This document shows positions 13,315 to 25,755 of a stretch of DNA of 64,000 bases, one piece after another (the first letter of the stretch is position 1; every line of letters begins with the position of its first letter). This DNA comes from Azadirachta indica. Taxonomy: Eukaryota; Streptophyta; Magnoliopsida; Sapindales; Meliaceae. The notes under the pieces were generated by a model, which had not been told where the DNA came from, did not search any database, and saw only the letters and a program-made list of their open reading frames with translations. Location of the stretch: the NCBI GenBank assembly GCA_022749755.1, contig CM040451.1:15256357-15320356 (forward strand). Direction: 5' to 3'. A program made the position numbers and the translations under genes.

Positions 13315-14344
13315 CATATATAAAGTTAGAATATTTATTGATCATAAATTATTTTGGGAATAAGTTCTTTCAAGATAAAGGATAGGGAATCATGCATATT
13401 TCGTGACCAACAAGGATAATATTTTTAATGATAAGAATCGAATATCTATTTTGTTTTGAAGGAAATAAGTTATTTATTCTTCCTTGTCCAATTTTCTTCA
13501 TCCTTTGTTTTTAGGTAAATAAGTTATTTGCTTACTTCTTTGGTCCAAAATGATAATCTTATGTTTATGTAATTGTTGTCATTTAATATTATGAAAAAAT
13601 ATATTTATATCATATATATTATTGGTTTTATTTAACTGTTTAAACTGAAAATATCTATCTTTTTTACGGCGTTTTTAATATCTACAATAAGCAAAATCAA
13701 AGAAGAAGAACGCCACAAAGAAATAAAGTGAAGTACATACTTTAAAAACAACTAATGAGAAAATTGACTTAAAAACTAAACAAATTAACTTTCAGACTAC
13801 GAAAGCTACTCCCACATCGTGAAGTTGGCACGCATTTGCTATATTTTCTGAAAGTTCATGATAAAAGGGGTATCCATTAAACCAATCATTTTCAAAGGCC
13901 ATAGAGAATCAGAATCAGCAATATCCAAATGGAAAAATAAAAAATACATTTATGGATATATATTCACTTTCCAGCCAAACATGAGCCATCCCTAGATCTA
14001 TCATATGTTCTTTCAAAGACTACGATAACAGTCATAATTTACGCAAAGGCAATATATTAATTAACCTCTAAAGATTGACCAAAACACTAACTTTGTATGT
14101 GATTTTGGAATGTATGAGTTTTGTTTATTGAAATTGAGTGAGTGAAGTGTCTTTTTGAAATTCAACGAAAAACAGAGCTCAATAATTAACACTTGGCAAG
14201 CAACTTTGCAGATCTTCACCATATTTCATAATATAAGAGTTCAATATCACATTTGCAGTAATTTCAGGATTTCTTAGCACGGTTTCCATAATTTTTATTG
14301 GTTTATTTTTCTTTGTAGAAAAGTTGGATATACGCCTTTCATTA
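13315..14344. other. Upstream module of P4 and flanking tandem-unit DNA
   Basis: Contains the roughly 400-bp upstream module shared by all short PP2 genes (agttagaatattta, aataagttctttcaagataaaggatag and ttcatccttt landmarks), then a conserved non-coding stretch with gcatttgctatatttt and tatccattaa. The 14179-14424 open frame falls in a repeated non-coding segment that also occurs at 20411-20608 and is not supported as a gene. Confidence 0.55.
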
Positions 14345-15784
14345 TTTTGCTTCTTTTGATATTCATTTTTTTTTTTGTGTTGACTCTCTATCTCTCCTTC
14401 AAATATATTGATAAAAATTATCAATTTAACTATTATTTTTCATTATTTTTAGGGTTTCACTAATTCAGTTTCTTTGCTTTTCATATAGCATCATAAACTA
14501 CGACAAAATTTACTAATGCCCCGTATTTGTTTTAGTAATATATATAATTTAGCTGTCATGCTTTTGACTTCAATTTTTTTAAGCTAACATGGATTGATTT
14601 ATATTTCTAATATTTTTATAACCATATTTCCGTTTTAAATTTAAAATGTTAACTTCTTAAAAATTGTTCAAAAAATTACAGTAATTATTTGTCATGATAA
14701 ATAAAACTGTGTAGATTTGAATTTGGTGTGGTTATTTTAAAAATAAACTGTAATTTATTTTGATTTTGAATCAAAACAAATCAAACTATCAGAGGACTAA
14801 ATTAAATTGAAAAGAACTGTTTGGTTTAGTTTGGTTCAACTCAATTTCTGTTCAAGTTGGATTTGCCTCATTAATGTAACTAATCAAGCAAATCACAATT
14901 GACAGGTAAAGATTCGTTGCTAAGAATGCTGCCAATTTTAATTGATTAATTAATTAGTTAATATTAGTTAACTTCACAATTAATCTAATTAAATAAGCCA
15001 CAAATAAAATAATGAAGAAAGCAATTTTAATGTGATTCTGATTTTTCAATCCCAGCTCCAGAAAAGTATGATTCACTAAAAAATAGAACGATACAAACAC
15101 CAATGCACCTGTACAGAGTAAAGAGTCTCTCCTTGTTGTTGCCGTGGTGCAGGATCTTTTTAAATGGCCTTGCTTTGTGAGATCCCCTGGCTTCTGATAT
15201 CGTCAACTTCCTTCAACGAACATAACTTCTTCCCTCAAAGCAATTCAAGTTCCTCTCCTAAAGAATACAACTAAATTGTCTTCACAACACTTAAAATATG
15301 TATATCTTTAAGTTTATCATAGCGAGAATCATAGAGAAATAAATACCACTAAGTTGTTCTCAATCAAAGTATAAGAAAAAGATGAGCAACTTAGAAAACC
15401 AAAATCATACTTACTAAGGAGCTCTATTTGGACTAGTTTTTCACCTAAATGGAAGCTTTCCAAATTATGAAAGGTATGTATTTATTTATATGAAAATCGT
15501 ACACCCTAGTCTAAAGAGGATTTTTGGTCCCCTATTTCTTAAAAAAATAAATCTCTAAATTAAGAAGAATTCTTAACTTATTAAACTCCTTATTTCGAAA
15601 AGTCTTTATTTCCTTTGAGTTGTATGGTAGTAGATTTATGTTTTCTAATTAAACTTTAACAATCAACTAATTACAAAATAACAACACTAACATACACAAA
15701 GTTTAATTAAAGCAATAGTAATTTTCAGAATTAAAAAAATTATTCAAATATATTTAATTTCCCTATAATGCCAACAATAGTCCT

Positions 15785-16200
15785 AAATAGTGCTTTCTTC
15801 TGTCACGTAGTGCCACTGTTTATAAACAAAGTTAGAATAATGACAATAATTAATTATTTTGGGAATAATTTTTTACAATAAATAGTAATCAATTGTTGTT
15901 GATGAAAATCATATATCTGTTAAAAACGTCTTCCGTATCCAATTTTTTGATCTTTGCTTTTACGCAATAATTTACTTCCTTTTTGATATCAAGAATGAAA
16001 TTCATTTTGTGGATATGATCAAGTTTGAAAATTATAGAAAATATTATTTCCCAGGCAACACTTCGTGTAGTAATTAAAAAGAAGCTTTTCTTGACGATCT
16101 ACACATTATTAAAGTCACGAGTTTATTTCAATATTCTAGTTTTCTTTTACGTCATCATTAATTTAAAATGATAATCATATGTTTGTGTAATTGTTGCCAT
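15785..16200 (-). repeat. Orphan PP2 upstream module
   Basis: Matches the region that lies upstream of the short PP2 genes (cgtagtgccac, aaagttagaataatgacaataattaat, ttgatctttgctttta, gaaaattatagaaaa), but no PP2 exon follows on its downstream (left) side. Equivalent copies lie at about 11720-12060 and 22010-22240. Confidence 0.6.
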
Positions 16201-16644
16201 TTCATATTATATATTAATATATTTATGTCACATTACTGGTTTTTTCTTATGTATTTATATTTAAAAGGAAAAATGCCCAATATCTCCTTAATTTTTGAGT
16301 AAATATCCTATTACTCCTTCTATATTTTTTCTATTACCTTATTACCCGAGTTTCAATTTTACCCTTCAATTAAACATGAATCATTTAACCAAAACTAGTT
16401 GAATCAATTTTTTTGTTAAATTCAAAAATAAATATTCATTGTGGGGATTCAAACATTAGAACACCATAAAACATATCAACAACCTTACCACTCTACCAAA
16501 TGACTGTTGTTAATATTTTATGCAATATTTAATAAATATCTCTTTTGAAAATTCATATTAAATTCTATTAAAAATAAAAATTACTTTTATTAATCTAAAA
16601 ATTTTCATAATTTAAAAATAATTTTACAATCATTAAATTCTTTT

Positions 16645-16965
16645 CAAATAGGCTTTTTTGGAGTAGACCTTGTATGTATATAGCTTTTATAAGTAGACCT
16701 TTTAATAAAAGATAATTAATCATTAATTATCACAAATAACTTCAGAAAAATTTGAGTAATTATTTAAATTAACAAATTCTTAATGTTCTATTTTAGAGAA
16801 ATAACGTAAAATTTGTAAAATAAAATAAGAGTATTTCGGCTAATTTTACATTTTAAAAAAGTTGGAGAAGTTTCAAAGACAAAAACCCAAAATTTAGATT
16901 TATTCTAATAGAAGAAAAATGACTTTTTTAATTAGCAAAAACCTTTGTATAATGTCAATTAAATG
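16645..16965. repeat. Dispersed repeat, copy 1
   Basis: About 320 bp, beginning ttttttggagtagacctt and ending near gtataatgtcaattaaat, with a diverged second copy at 27475-27795. It has no coding capacity. It may be a MITE-like element, but I could not identify inverted ends. Confidence 0.55.
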
Positions 16966-17227
16966 AATGAAAAAGCCATTGTATTCAATGAAAAAGCCAA
17001 ACCGAAAGATCGCTTATGTAATGATACTAAATAATTGTTAAAGATAAGAATCTTTTATTCTATAGGCCTTGGATATATTAAAATTTTGAGTCTCCAAATG
17101 GAAGAGAAGTTTATATGAATAGTTATTAATTATTGCTCATACTTATGAAAAATCTTCGATATATGAAGTTAATATTATTCTCTCCTAAAACTTTTTCAAG
17201 TTTACATTATGGATTAAAGCAAGCTAT

Positions 17228-17602
17228 TTAATGTTTTGGAGAATGAATAATACACTCATGCCAAACATGACCACTTCTAGCAAAAACATCTGCATTATTT
17301 TTCTCAGGGTAGTATGGTGCAGTTACTCGCACAAACTCATTGTGACAAGCCCATCCCTCAGCTATAAGTTGTTGGCAACATTCAGGAGATAGATTCTCAT
17401 GCTTGTACACACTCGCTTTGATAGCCTCACCACATACTGGTTGTAACTTAGTTCCACAATGTTCTAGAAAATCGTGAGTTTCCTTCGGCAGTAAAGGTAA
17501 AGGCACAAGATCTTCAGCTGCCACAAATATTGATGAGAGCATGACAAATATACTAAAAAGCAAAATAGATCTCTCGAAAGATTGGGACTTCATGCCTCGC
17601 AT
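17228..17602 (-). CDS. ECA1/prolamin-like secreted cysteine-rich protein
   Basis: Single-exon gene for a 124-residue secreted protein of the ECA1 gametogenesis-related (prolamin-like, PF05617) family. Residues 1-29 are a signal peptide with the core SILLFSIFVMLSSIFVAA. The mature part has six cysteines at 49, 57, 75, 76, 86 and 117, including the paired CC within LSPECCQQLIAEGW that is typical of the family and predicts three disulphides. Plant members include the egg-cell EC1 proteins and many others expressed in ovules or embryo sac; the exact role here cannot be told. A good TATA box (TATAAAAG on the minus strand, 17699-17692) lies 90 nt upstream of the ATG. A second in-frame ATG follows three codons later and would also serve. 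The gene sits in a foreign 2-kb block inside a PP2 tandem unit and is unrelated to its neighbours. Confidence 0.85.
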   Translation of the reverse strand: MRGMKSQSFERSILLFSIFVMLSSIFVAAEDLVPLPLLPKETHDFLEHCGTKLQPVCGEAIKASVYKHENLSPECCQQLIAEGWACHNEFVRVTAPYYPEKNNADVFARSGHVWHECIIHSPKH

Positions 17603-17691
17603 ATTGCTTGTATATGTTTTTTCCCTAATATTTTAGAGGGGATAGTTTTTTGAATGAAATAAAAAGTATTGGAACAACCTCTTTTATATGA

Positions 17692-17699
17692 TGAAATAT
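17692..17699 (-). promoter_or_regulatory. TATA box of the ECA1-like gene
   Basis: Minus strand CATATAAAAGAGG, 90 nt upstream of the ATG at 17602. A clean match in otherwise AT-rich DNA. Confidence 0.5.
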
Positions 17700-18321
17700 T
17701 GTTGTTTTACAATTTCAAAACGTATTATACACTTTGTAGGTAATATTTTTCTTAATTTCATTTATTTGAAGTTAAGAATATTAAAAGAGGTTATTTATTT
17801 TGTGAATTAAATGCATTAAATTTAAAACTTTGTGCTTAAGGATTGATTCTAACATTTCTTTTTCACTAGCCACATATCTAATAATTTTTTATGACATAAG
17901 GTACCAAAAGTATTTTTGTCAAATTCATCTAGAAATAGTGATTAAAGTTTTATTTATCTTTACTATGAGTGAACAATTAAAAATAAACAGAGTTTTTGGG
18001 TTAAACTTAAAAAATAGTCAACATCAATGGTCCACGAATCAATGTTTATAGAGAATATGTTCAATTTTTACTTGAAATAGGTTATATATATATTTATATA
18101 TATAATACTCATTCAGTTTAAGACGAGCGTATTACTATAATTTTTAGAAAATTAGATATAGACTTGAATCAAAATGAAAGATATGATTTTTTCTAAATGA
18201 TTTATTTACACAAAAAATAATTTATTTTTTACCACATTTTTGGTGTACCGAGGATAAGCAATCCCATTTACACGAAGAAAAATAAAGAACGAAACATGAG
18301 ATGGCTAAAAGCTTTTTGGTG

Positions 18322-18348
<27 letters not shown>
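18322..18348. repeat. (TA)n microsatellite
   Basis: Uninterrupted ta/at run in the 3' flank of P5. The equivalent place in unit A3 also has a (TA)n run (22434-22457), whereas A1 has only a short one. Confidence 0.9.
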
Positions 18349-18352
<4 letters not shown>

Positions 18353-18851
18353 CACTAAATGGTGCATTTTAATATGTAAAGCATCTGTTATATTTTATAG
18401 AACTGTATGTAAACCAAAAACTGGTAAAAGACAACCTAGATAGGATCACTTTCAAGGGAAAGATTAGACCATCTCTCTATTAAATGTTAATTCGAAAACC
18501 AGAACAACAATCATAATTTTAGCAATGTAGATAATATATTGACCTTTAAAGACTAATCAAAACTACTCAGGTGGTATATACGATATAATTTGACACTAGA
18601 AGAGACTATTTATCACGTGGAAACAATTAGGCCAGCTAGTATCAAATTTAGCAGAAGCGAAAATTACTAGAGCATTAAGCTGTGATAATTTGAATGTAAT
18701 ACTTGCATTGATAGATTATAGAGCATGACTGTGATGCTCATTATTTATTACAATTACAAGTACTACATCTTTATTTAATTTTCGAGACGTTTTATTTAAG
18801 ATAAGGCATATAATCGATTGTCCCGGTGGATACTTATGTTGCGAAGCTTAA

Positions 18852-19467
18852 TTAATTATTTGAGCGAATGATGGCACCCGCAAAGACAATTCCTTTCTTC
18901 CAAATCAAACTCTCAGTTCCGCTCAAATGCATTTCCATCTGCTTACCATGGTGAGGAGCAGTAAAATGACCAACTGAGACGTCTATCCATTTGTCTTTTG
19001 GTCCCAGTTTTGAAAAATCCTCTTCGCGCTCTTCCTCAATTACATCGGGAATTACAAATCCCAGCTTGACAGGATGTGTCCAACCCTCAGCATTGTCGTT
19101 TTTCATAATCCTAAACAAAAGTTCGTATTTAGTTCCTGGATGGAGATCGCCGGTATCAAATTTTGCCCTTATGTCAAAGAAGCATACTTCAATTAATTCA
19201 GCAACCGTACCCTCATGTGAACTGCAAAATAGAAATTAACTACGTGCAATTAGAGTTTACATTTTAACTAATATTCAATCTGATATAAATATATATATAT
19301 ATTTGTATGTATATATGCGTATGTGTATGTATGTAAATATAAGATTAATTAATAATAAGCTACCCAAGAAGATTTTCCCATTTCCAGTAACGCTTGTCGT
19401 CTCCCCAAGCGATTTCGAAATCCTTTGCGAATAGCCGGATGAAGCTTTGTGTCGCTGCTTTTGCCAT
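18852..19467 (-). CDS. P5: short PP2 lectin, two exons
   Basis: Predicted 157-residue PP2 lectin. Exon 1 is 19467-19364 and encodes MAKAATQSFIRLFAKDFEIA and the KRYWKWENLL block. Exon 2 is 19221-18852. The intron (gtagct...tgcag) is phase 2, like intron 2 of the long genes. Exon 2 encodes VAELIEVCFFDIRAKFD, NAEGWTHPVKLGFVIP, EEEREEDFSKLG, DKWIDVSVGHF and KKGIVFAGAIIRSNN. There is no N-terminal extension, signal peptide or membrane segment. The start ATG lies just before the FMLFAKD-like block that is inside exon 2 of P3 and P14. It differs from P6 at several residues (T6, N32, D in IPDVIE, SVGHF). A TATA box sits at 19528-19534 and an AATAAA signal (minus strand) at 18796-18791. Confidence 0.87.
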
Positions 19468-19527
19468 TGTTTCCCTCCACTTAGCTCTTAACGACTACTT
19501 GCATTTTTCTTTCACACACAATGGGCC

Positions 19528-19534
19528 TTATATA
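19528..19534 (-). promoter_or_regulatory. TATA box of P5
   Basis: Minus strand GTATATAAGGCCC, 61 nt upstream of the ATG, identical in spacing to P4 and P6. Confidence 0.6.
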
Positions 19535-22433
19535 CATATATAAAGTTAGAATATTTATTGATCATAAATTATTTTGGGAATAAGTTCTTTCAAGATAAAG
19601 GATAGGGAATCATGCATATTTCTGTCACCAGCAAGGATAATATTTTTAATGATAAGAATCGAATATCTAATTTGTTTTTAATAAATAAGTTATTTATTCT
19701 TCCTTGTCCAATTTTCTTCATCGTTTGTTTTTAACTAAAAAAATTATTTGTTTCCTTCTTTACTCCAAAATGATAATCTTACGTTTATGTAATTGTTGTC
19801 ATTTAATATGATGAAATAATATATTTATATCATATATTTTATTGGTTTTATTTAATTGTTTAAACTTAAAATATATATCTTTTTACGGTGTTGTTAATAT
19901 CTACGAGAAGAAAAAAAAAAAAAAGAAGAATGCCACAAAGAAATAAAGTGAAATACGTACTTTAAAAACAACTAATGAGAAAATGGACTCGAAAACTAAA
20001 CAAATTAACTTTCAGACCACGAAAGCTACTCCCACGAAGTCAAGCTGGCACGCATTTGCTGTATTTTGTGAATGTTCATGATAAAAGGGGTATCCATTAA
20101 TCCAATCATTCTCAAACGTCAAAGAAAATCGGAATCAGCCATATCCAAATGGATAAATATCAAAATACATGTATGGATATATTCTCTTCCCAACCAAACG
20201 TGGGCCATCTCATATGTTCTTTCGATCACTACGATAACAGTCATAATTTGTGCATACGCAGTATATTAATTAACCTCTGAAGATTGACCAAAGCACTAAC
20301 CTTACACTTGATATTGGAATATATAAATTTTATTTATTCAAATTGAGTGAAGTGTCTTTTTGAAATTCAACGAAAAACAGAGCTCAATAATTAACGCCTG
20401 GCAAGAAACTTTATAGATCTTCACCATATTTTATAATGCAAGAGTTCAAAATCACATTTGAAGTAGCTTCAAGATTTCTTAGCACGGTTTCCATAATTTT
20501 TATTGGTTTATTTTTCTTTGTAGAAAAGTTGGATATAGGTCTTTCATTATTTTGCTTCTTTTGATTTTCATTTTTCCTTTTTGCGTTGACCCTCTTTCTC
20601 TCCTTCAAATATATTAATAAAAATTATCAATTTAATTATTATTTTTAATTATTTTTAGGGTTTCATTCTGATTCAGTTTCTTTGCTTTTCATATAGCATC
20701 ATAAACTACTACAAAATTTACTAATGTCTCATTATTTGTTTTAATAATATATATAATTTAGCTGTAATGCTATTGACTTATATTTTTTTAACTTAACATG
20801 GATTGATTTATATTTCTATTATTTTTATAACTATTTTTTGACTTTAAATTTAAAATATTAACTTCTTAAAAATTGTTCAAAAAATTACAGTAATTATTTT
20901 TAATGATAAATAAAATTGCTTAGATTTGAATTTGATTCGGTTATTTTAAAATCAAATGAAACATATATGACTAAATTATATTGAAAAAATCTTATTCAGT
21001 TTAGTTTGGTTCAACGCAATTTCTGTTCAAGCTTGATTGGCCTCATTAATGTAACTAATCAAGCAAATCACCATTGATAGGGAAAGATTTGTTGATAGGA
21101 ATGTTGCCAATTTTAATTAATTGGAAAGATTTGTTGGTAGGAATGTTGCCAATTTTAATTAATTAATATTACTTTAACTCCACAATTAATTTAATTAAAT
21201 AAACTGCAAATAAAATAATGAAGATAAGCTATTTTAACGTGACTCAGATTTTTCAATCCTACATCTACGATGCCTTGGCCAGAAAAACACAATTCACTAA
21301 GGAATAAAATGATGCAAACACCAATGAACTTATATAAACTAAAACCTCCCTCTTTGTTATTGCCGTTGTGTAGGATTTCTTAGATAGCCTTACTTTGCGA
21401 GATCCCCTCGCTTTAATATTGTCGACTTCCTTCAACGAACACAGCTTCTTTCCTCGAAGCAATTCAAGTTCCTCTCTGAAGAATACAACCAATTGCCTTC
21501 ACAACACTTAAGATATCTAAAGTTTTACGTTTATCATAACAAGAATCATAGGGAAACAATTACCACTAAGTTGTTCTCAATCAAAGCATGAGAAAAAGAT
21601 GAACAACTTAGAAAACCAAAGTCATGCTTACAGAGGAGCTTCATTTGGACTAGTTTTTCATGTAAATGGAAGCTTTCCGATTTATGAAAAGTAAGTATTT
21701 ATTTATATGAAAGTCGTACACCCTAGTTCAAAGAGGATTTTTAGTCCCTTATTTCTTAACAAAATAAATGTCCTTAATTAGGAAGAATTATTAACTTACT
21801 AAACTCCTTGTTTCCAAAAGTCTTTCTTTCCTTTTAGTTGTATGGTGGTGGATCTATATTTTCTACTTAAACTTTGATAATTAACTAATTATAAAATAAC
21901 AAACATTAACATACACGGAGTTTAATTAAAGCAATAATAATTTTCAGAATTAAAAAAATTATTCAAATATATTCAATTGCCATATAGTGCCAACAAAAGT
22001 GCTAATAGATAGAGCTTTCTTCTTTCACGTAGTGCCACTTTTTTATGTATAAAGTTAGAATAATGACAATAATTAATTATTTTGGAATAATTTTTTAGAA
22101 TAAAGGAAAGAGAATCATGTATATTTCGTCAATTGGTAGCTCAAATGAATAATATTGTTATTCATAAATAGTAATTAATTGTTGGTGATGAAAATCAAAT
22201 ACCAATTAAAAAAGTCTTCCATATCCAATTTCTTGATCCTTTGCTTTTATTTGGAAAAATATAGGGGGAGTAAGAGACTATTGGCTCAAAAACTATGGGC
22301 AAATCGGGTATTTTCTCTACTTAAAATATTTTTTTCTACCATGTTGCTGGTGCATGGAGGATAAACAATCCCATTTACACCAAGAAAAATAAAGAAGAAG
22401 GAAACTGAGATGGCTAAAAGCTTTTTGGTATAT

Positions 22434-22457
22434 TGATATATATATATATATATATAT
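22434..22457. repeat. (TA)n microsatellite
   Basis: Simple ta run in the 3' flank of P6. Confidence 0.9.
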
Positions 22458-22958
22458 CCCACCAAATGGTGCATTTTAATATGTAACGCATTCGTTATAT
22501 TTTATGAAAGTGTACGTAGACCAAAAATTGGTAAGAGGCAACATAGATAGAATCACTTTCAAGTAAAAGATTAGACCATTTCTTTATTAATTATTAATTT
22601 AAAAACCAGAACAACATTCATAATTTTAGCAATGTAGATAATATATTGACCTTTAAAGACTAATCAAAACTACTCACGTGGTATATGTAATATGGTTTAG
22701 CACTAGAAGATACTATTTGTCACGTGCAAACAATTAGGCTAGCTAGTATCAAATTTAGCAAAAGTCAAAATTACTAGAGCATAAGGTTGTGATAATTTGA
22801 ATGTAATACTTGCATTGATAGATTATAGAGAATGCCTGTGATGCTCATTATTTATTACAATTATAAGTACTACATTTTTATTTAATTTTTGAGACGTTTT
22901 ATTTAAGATAAAGCATATAATCGATTGTCCCGGTAGATACTTATGTTGCGAAGCTTAA

Positions 22959-23552
22959 TTAATTCTTTGAGCGAATGATGGCACCTGCAAAGACAATTCC
23001 TTTCTTCCAAATCAAACTCTCAGTTCCGCTCAAATGCATTTCCATCTGCTCACCTTGGTGAGGAGCAGTAAATTGTCCAACTGGGACGTCTATCCATTTG
23101 TCCGTTGGTCCAAGTTTTGAAAAATCCTCTTCGCGCTCTTCCTCAATTACATTGGGGATTACAAATCCCAGCTTGACAGGATGTGTCCAACCCTCAGCAT
23201 TGTCGTTTTTCATAATCCTAAACGAAAGTTCGTATTTAGTTCCTGGGTGGAGATCGCCCGTATCAAATTTTGTCCTTATGTCCAAGAAGCAGACTTCAAT
23301 TAATTCAGCAACCGTACCCTCATGTGAACTGCAAAACAGAAATTAACTACGTGCAATTAGAGTTTGCATTTTAACTAATATTTAATCTGATATATATATA
23401 TATATGTTTGCATGTATGTATATATAACACTAATTAATAATAAGTTACCCAAGAAGATGTTCCCATTTCCAGTAACGCTTGTCGTCTCCCCAGGCGATTT
23501 CAAAATCCTTTGCGAATAGCCGGATGAAGCTTTGTCTCGCTGCTTTTGCCAT
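22959..23552 (-). CDS. P6: short PP2 lectin, two exons
   Basis: Predicted 157-residue PP2 lectin. Exon 1 is 23552-23449 (MAKAARQSFIRLFAKDFEIA and KRYWKWEHLL). Exon 2 is 23328-22959, joined by a phase-2 intron (gtaact...ttgcag). The second exon gives SSHEGTVAELIEVCFLDIR, GDLHPGTKYELSFRIMKND, GWTHPVKLGFVIP, TDKWIDVPVGQFTAPHQGE and KKGIVFAGAIIRSKN. It is almost identical to P4 apart from the frameshift in P4, so it shows the intact state of that copy. It is cytosolic by the lack of any targeting signal. A TATA box is at 23613-23619 and an AATAAA signal (minus strand) at 22903-22898. P4, P5 and P6 form one subfamily, distinct from P11 to P13 by three fewer residues and the WEHLL exon end. Confidence 0.88.
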
Positions 23553-23612
23553 TGTTTCCCTCTACTTAGCTCTTAACGACTACTTGCATTTTTCTTTCAC
23601 ACACAATGGGCC

Positions 23613-23619
23613 TTATATA
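23613..23619 (-). promoter_or_regulatory. TATA box of P6
   Basis: Minus strand GTATATAAGGCCC, 61 nt upstream of the ATG. Confidence 0.6.
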
Positions 23620-23960
23620 CATATGTAAAGTTAGAATATTTAGTGATCATAAATAATTGAAGAATAAGTTCTTTCAAGATAAAGGATAGGGAATCATGCA
23701 TAATTCGGTCACCAGCAAGGATAATAGTTTTAATGAGAAGAATCGAATATCTATTTTGTTTTTAATAAATAAGTTATTTATTCTTCCTTGTCCAATTTTC
23801 TTAATCCTTTGTTTTTAACTAAATAAGTTATTTGTTTACTTCTTTGGTTCAAAACGATAATCTTATGTTTATGTAATTGTTGTCATTTAATATTATGAAA
23901 TAATATATTTATATCATATATATTATTGGTTTTATTTAATTGTTTAAACTTGAAATATGT

Positions 23961-25151
23961 TTAAGTGCCCACCTTAGAAAATAGAAGGGAATAACTATGA
24001 CTTTTCCCTTTTCGTATTTTAGACAAACAATGGTGCAAGTTTTCATGATTTTTAATTTTTTTAACTGATATTTTTACTGATAAATCAATTATTGATTGTA
24101 AGAATCATATGCCTGTTTTCCTTTTTTCTTCCATGTACAATTTCTTCATCCTTTGTTTTTAAGTAACAAATTATTTTTCTTTGTCATATAAGATTAAAAT
24201 TTGCTTTGTGGATATGATGTAGTTTGAAAATTATATAAAATATTATTTTTCATATTACATTTTGTATAATAATTAAAAAGATCATTTTTTATAATATACT
24301 ACTTTTACAATCATGAGTTTGTTTCGATATTCTATTTTTTTTAATTTAGAATATCATATTATTAATAGAACTTTCAATATTGTAGTTTTGCTTAATATTG
24401 CTTTGAATTTAAAATGATAATCATATGTTTGTATAATTGTTGTCATTTAATATTATGAAATAATATATTTATATCATATGATAGTTTTATATATTTTATT
24501 TTAAATTTAAAATATGATTTTTTCTCTTTTATTTAATAAATTTGCCTTCTTTAGTTTGCTTCAAAAAGAAATGTTTTCTAGTAGTGTTGTTAATATATAG
24601 GGATTATTAATCCCATTTAAGTGAAATAAAGAAGGAAACATGAGATAGCTAGAGGCTTTTCGGTATATTGATCTATCCCACTAAGTGATATATAATAATA
24701 TATCGTGCATTTTGGCAATATTCTTCAAAATTATATGTGAAATAAAAGTTAATAAAAATGATAACATATATAGAATCATCGAGTCAAAGATGAGACCATA
24801 CCTCTCTCAAATGTTGATTCCAAACCTAGAATAATTTTAGAAAAGTAGGTAATACATTTACCTCCAAAGACCGATCAAAACCTTAGTCATAGTATACATC
24901 ATGTGATATTAGACGATAATATTAGTTGTTAAGCCAGATGGTATCAAAACACGCAGAATTTAGAAAATTTGAGCATTAAGTTGTGATAATTATAATATAA
25001 TGCTTGCATTGACAGATTATGGAGCATTAGTATGATGCCTATTATTTATTAAAATTACAAGTAATTTTCTTATTCAAATTCTGAGGCATTTTATTTAAAG
25101 TAAAAAATATAATTGACTGTCTCAACGAATACCTTATATTGCGAAGTTCAA
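23961..25151. other. Spacer with orphan upstream module
   Basis: No gene. A module resembling PP2 upstream DNA lies at about 24080-24480 (aatcatatgcctgtttt, tttcttcatcctttg, gaaaattatataaaa). The 3' flank of P7 follows. Confidence 0.5.
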
Positions 25152-25755
25152 TTAATTCTTTGAGTGAATGCTGACACCTTTGATGATAATTCTTTTCTTC
25201 CAAATCAAACCCTCACTTCCACTCAAATAGGTTTCCATCTCCCCAGCTTGGTATGAAGCAATAAACTGACTGGCTGGGATCTCTATCCATTCGTTTTTTC
25301 TTTTTTTTTTTCTTTTTAAAGTTTTGAAAAATCTTCTTTGCATTCTTACTCAATTACATTAGGAATTAGAAGTCCCAGCTTCACTCAATTTTGCCATCCC
25401 TGAGCATTGTCCATTATCATGGTAGCAAATGCAGCTTCATAGTTAGCTCTTCGATGGAGAATGCTGGTATCAAATTTTGTCCTTGCTTCTAGGAAACGTA
25501 GTTCAATTAATTCAACAACATCCACAAGCTCATTTGAACTGCAAATCAGAAATTAATTACGAACAATTAGAGTTTATACATTAAGTAAAATTTAACCTAA
25601 TTATATATATATATATTGCGTGTACATTAATTAATAACAAGTTACCATAAGTCTTTCACTTGAATCCAATTCCAGTAATGCTTGTCGTCTCCCCAGGTGA
25701 TGTTCAAATCCTTGGCATGCAACATAATCCTGCTTTGTCCCATTGCTTTTGCCAT
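25152..25755 (-). pseudogene. P7: decayed short PP2 gene
   Basis: Exon 1 (25755-25646) is intact and encodes MAKAMGQSRIMLHAKDLNIT and HYWNWIQV. It is followed by a donor gtaact and acceptor ttgcag. Exon 2 (25538-25152) starts SNELVDVVELIELRFLEARTK in frame but has TGA at 25387-25385 in place of the conserved HPV segment, and TAA at 25348-25346. Further on, an A-rich expansion near 25300-25320 replaces part of the linker before NEWIEIPASQF. The C-terminal part (EGLIWKKRIIIKGVSI) is readable again. The conserved CFLD cysteine is changed to R. The TATA region is altered (gacctgtaaagatat against gcttatatacat in intact copies). A pseudogene with several independent lesions. Confidence 0.88.

Larger units (their letters stand above)
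11105..14344. repeat. Tandem unit A1 (carries P4)
   Basis: First of three large tandem units. Marker strings recur in order in A1, A2 and A3: the ctctccttcaaat stretch (11187, 14393, 20598), cattgacagtgc... or caattgacagg..., the cacgtagtgccac-type module, tggtgcatttt, the PP2 gene and cattgtttccctc. Apart from P4, no other gene is seen in it. Confidence 0.75.
14345..20569. repeat. Tandem unit A2 (carries P5, interrupted by about 2 kb)
   Basis: Second copy of the A unit. It matches A1 and A3 on both sides but is interrupted between about 16200 and 18240 by unrelated DNA that carries the ECA1-like gene. The matching order (orphan module at 15785-16200, then the tggtgcatttt block at 18360) shows that the interruption splits a once continuous unit. 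Confidence 0.7.
20570..23960. repeat. Tandem unit A3 (carries P6)
   Basis: Third copy of the A unit. It follows A1 and A2 closely through P6 and its upstream module, then homology stops near 23960 (after gtttaaacttgaaatat), where A1 and A2 go on with atatctatct. The rest of the unit is missing or replaced. A local 50-bp duplication (ggaaagatttgttg...aattttaatta) is seen at 21080-21170. Confidence 0.7.
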
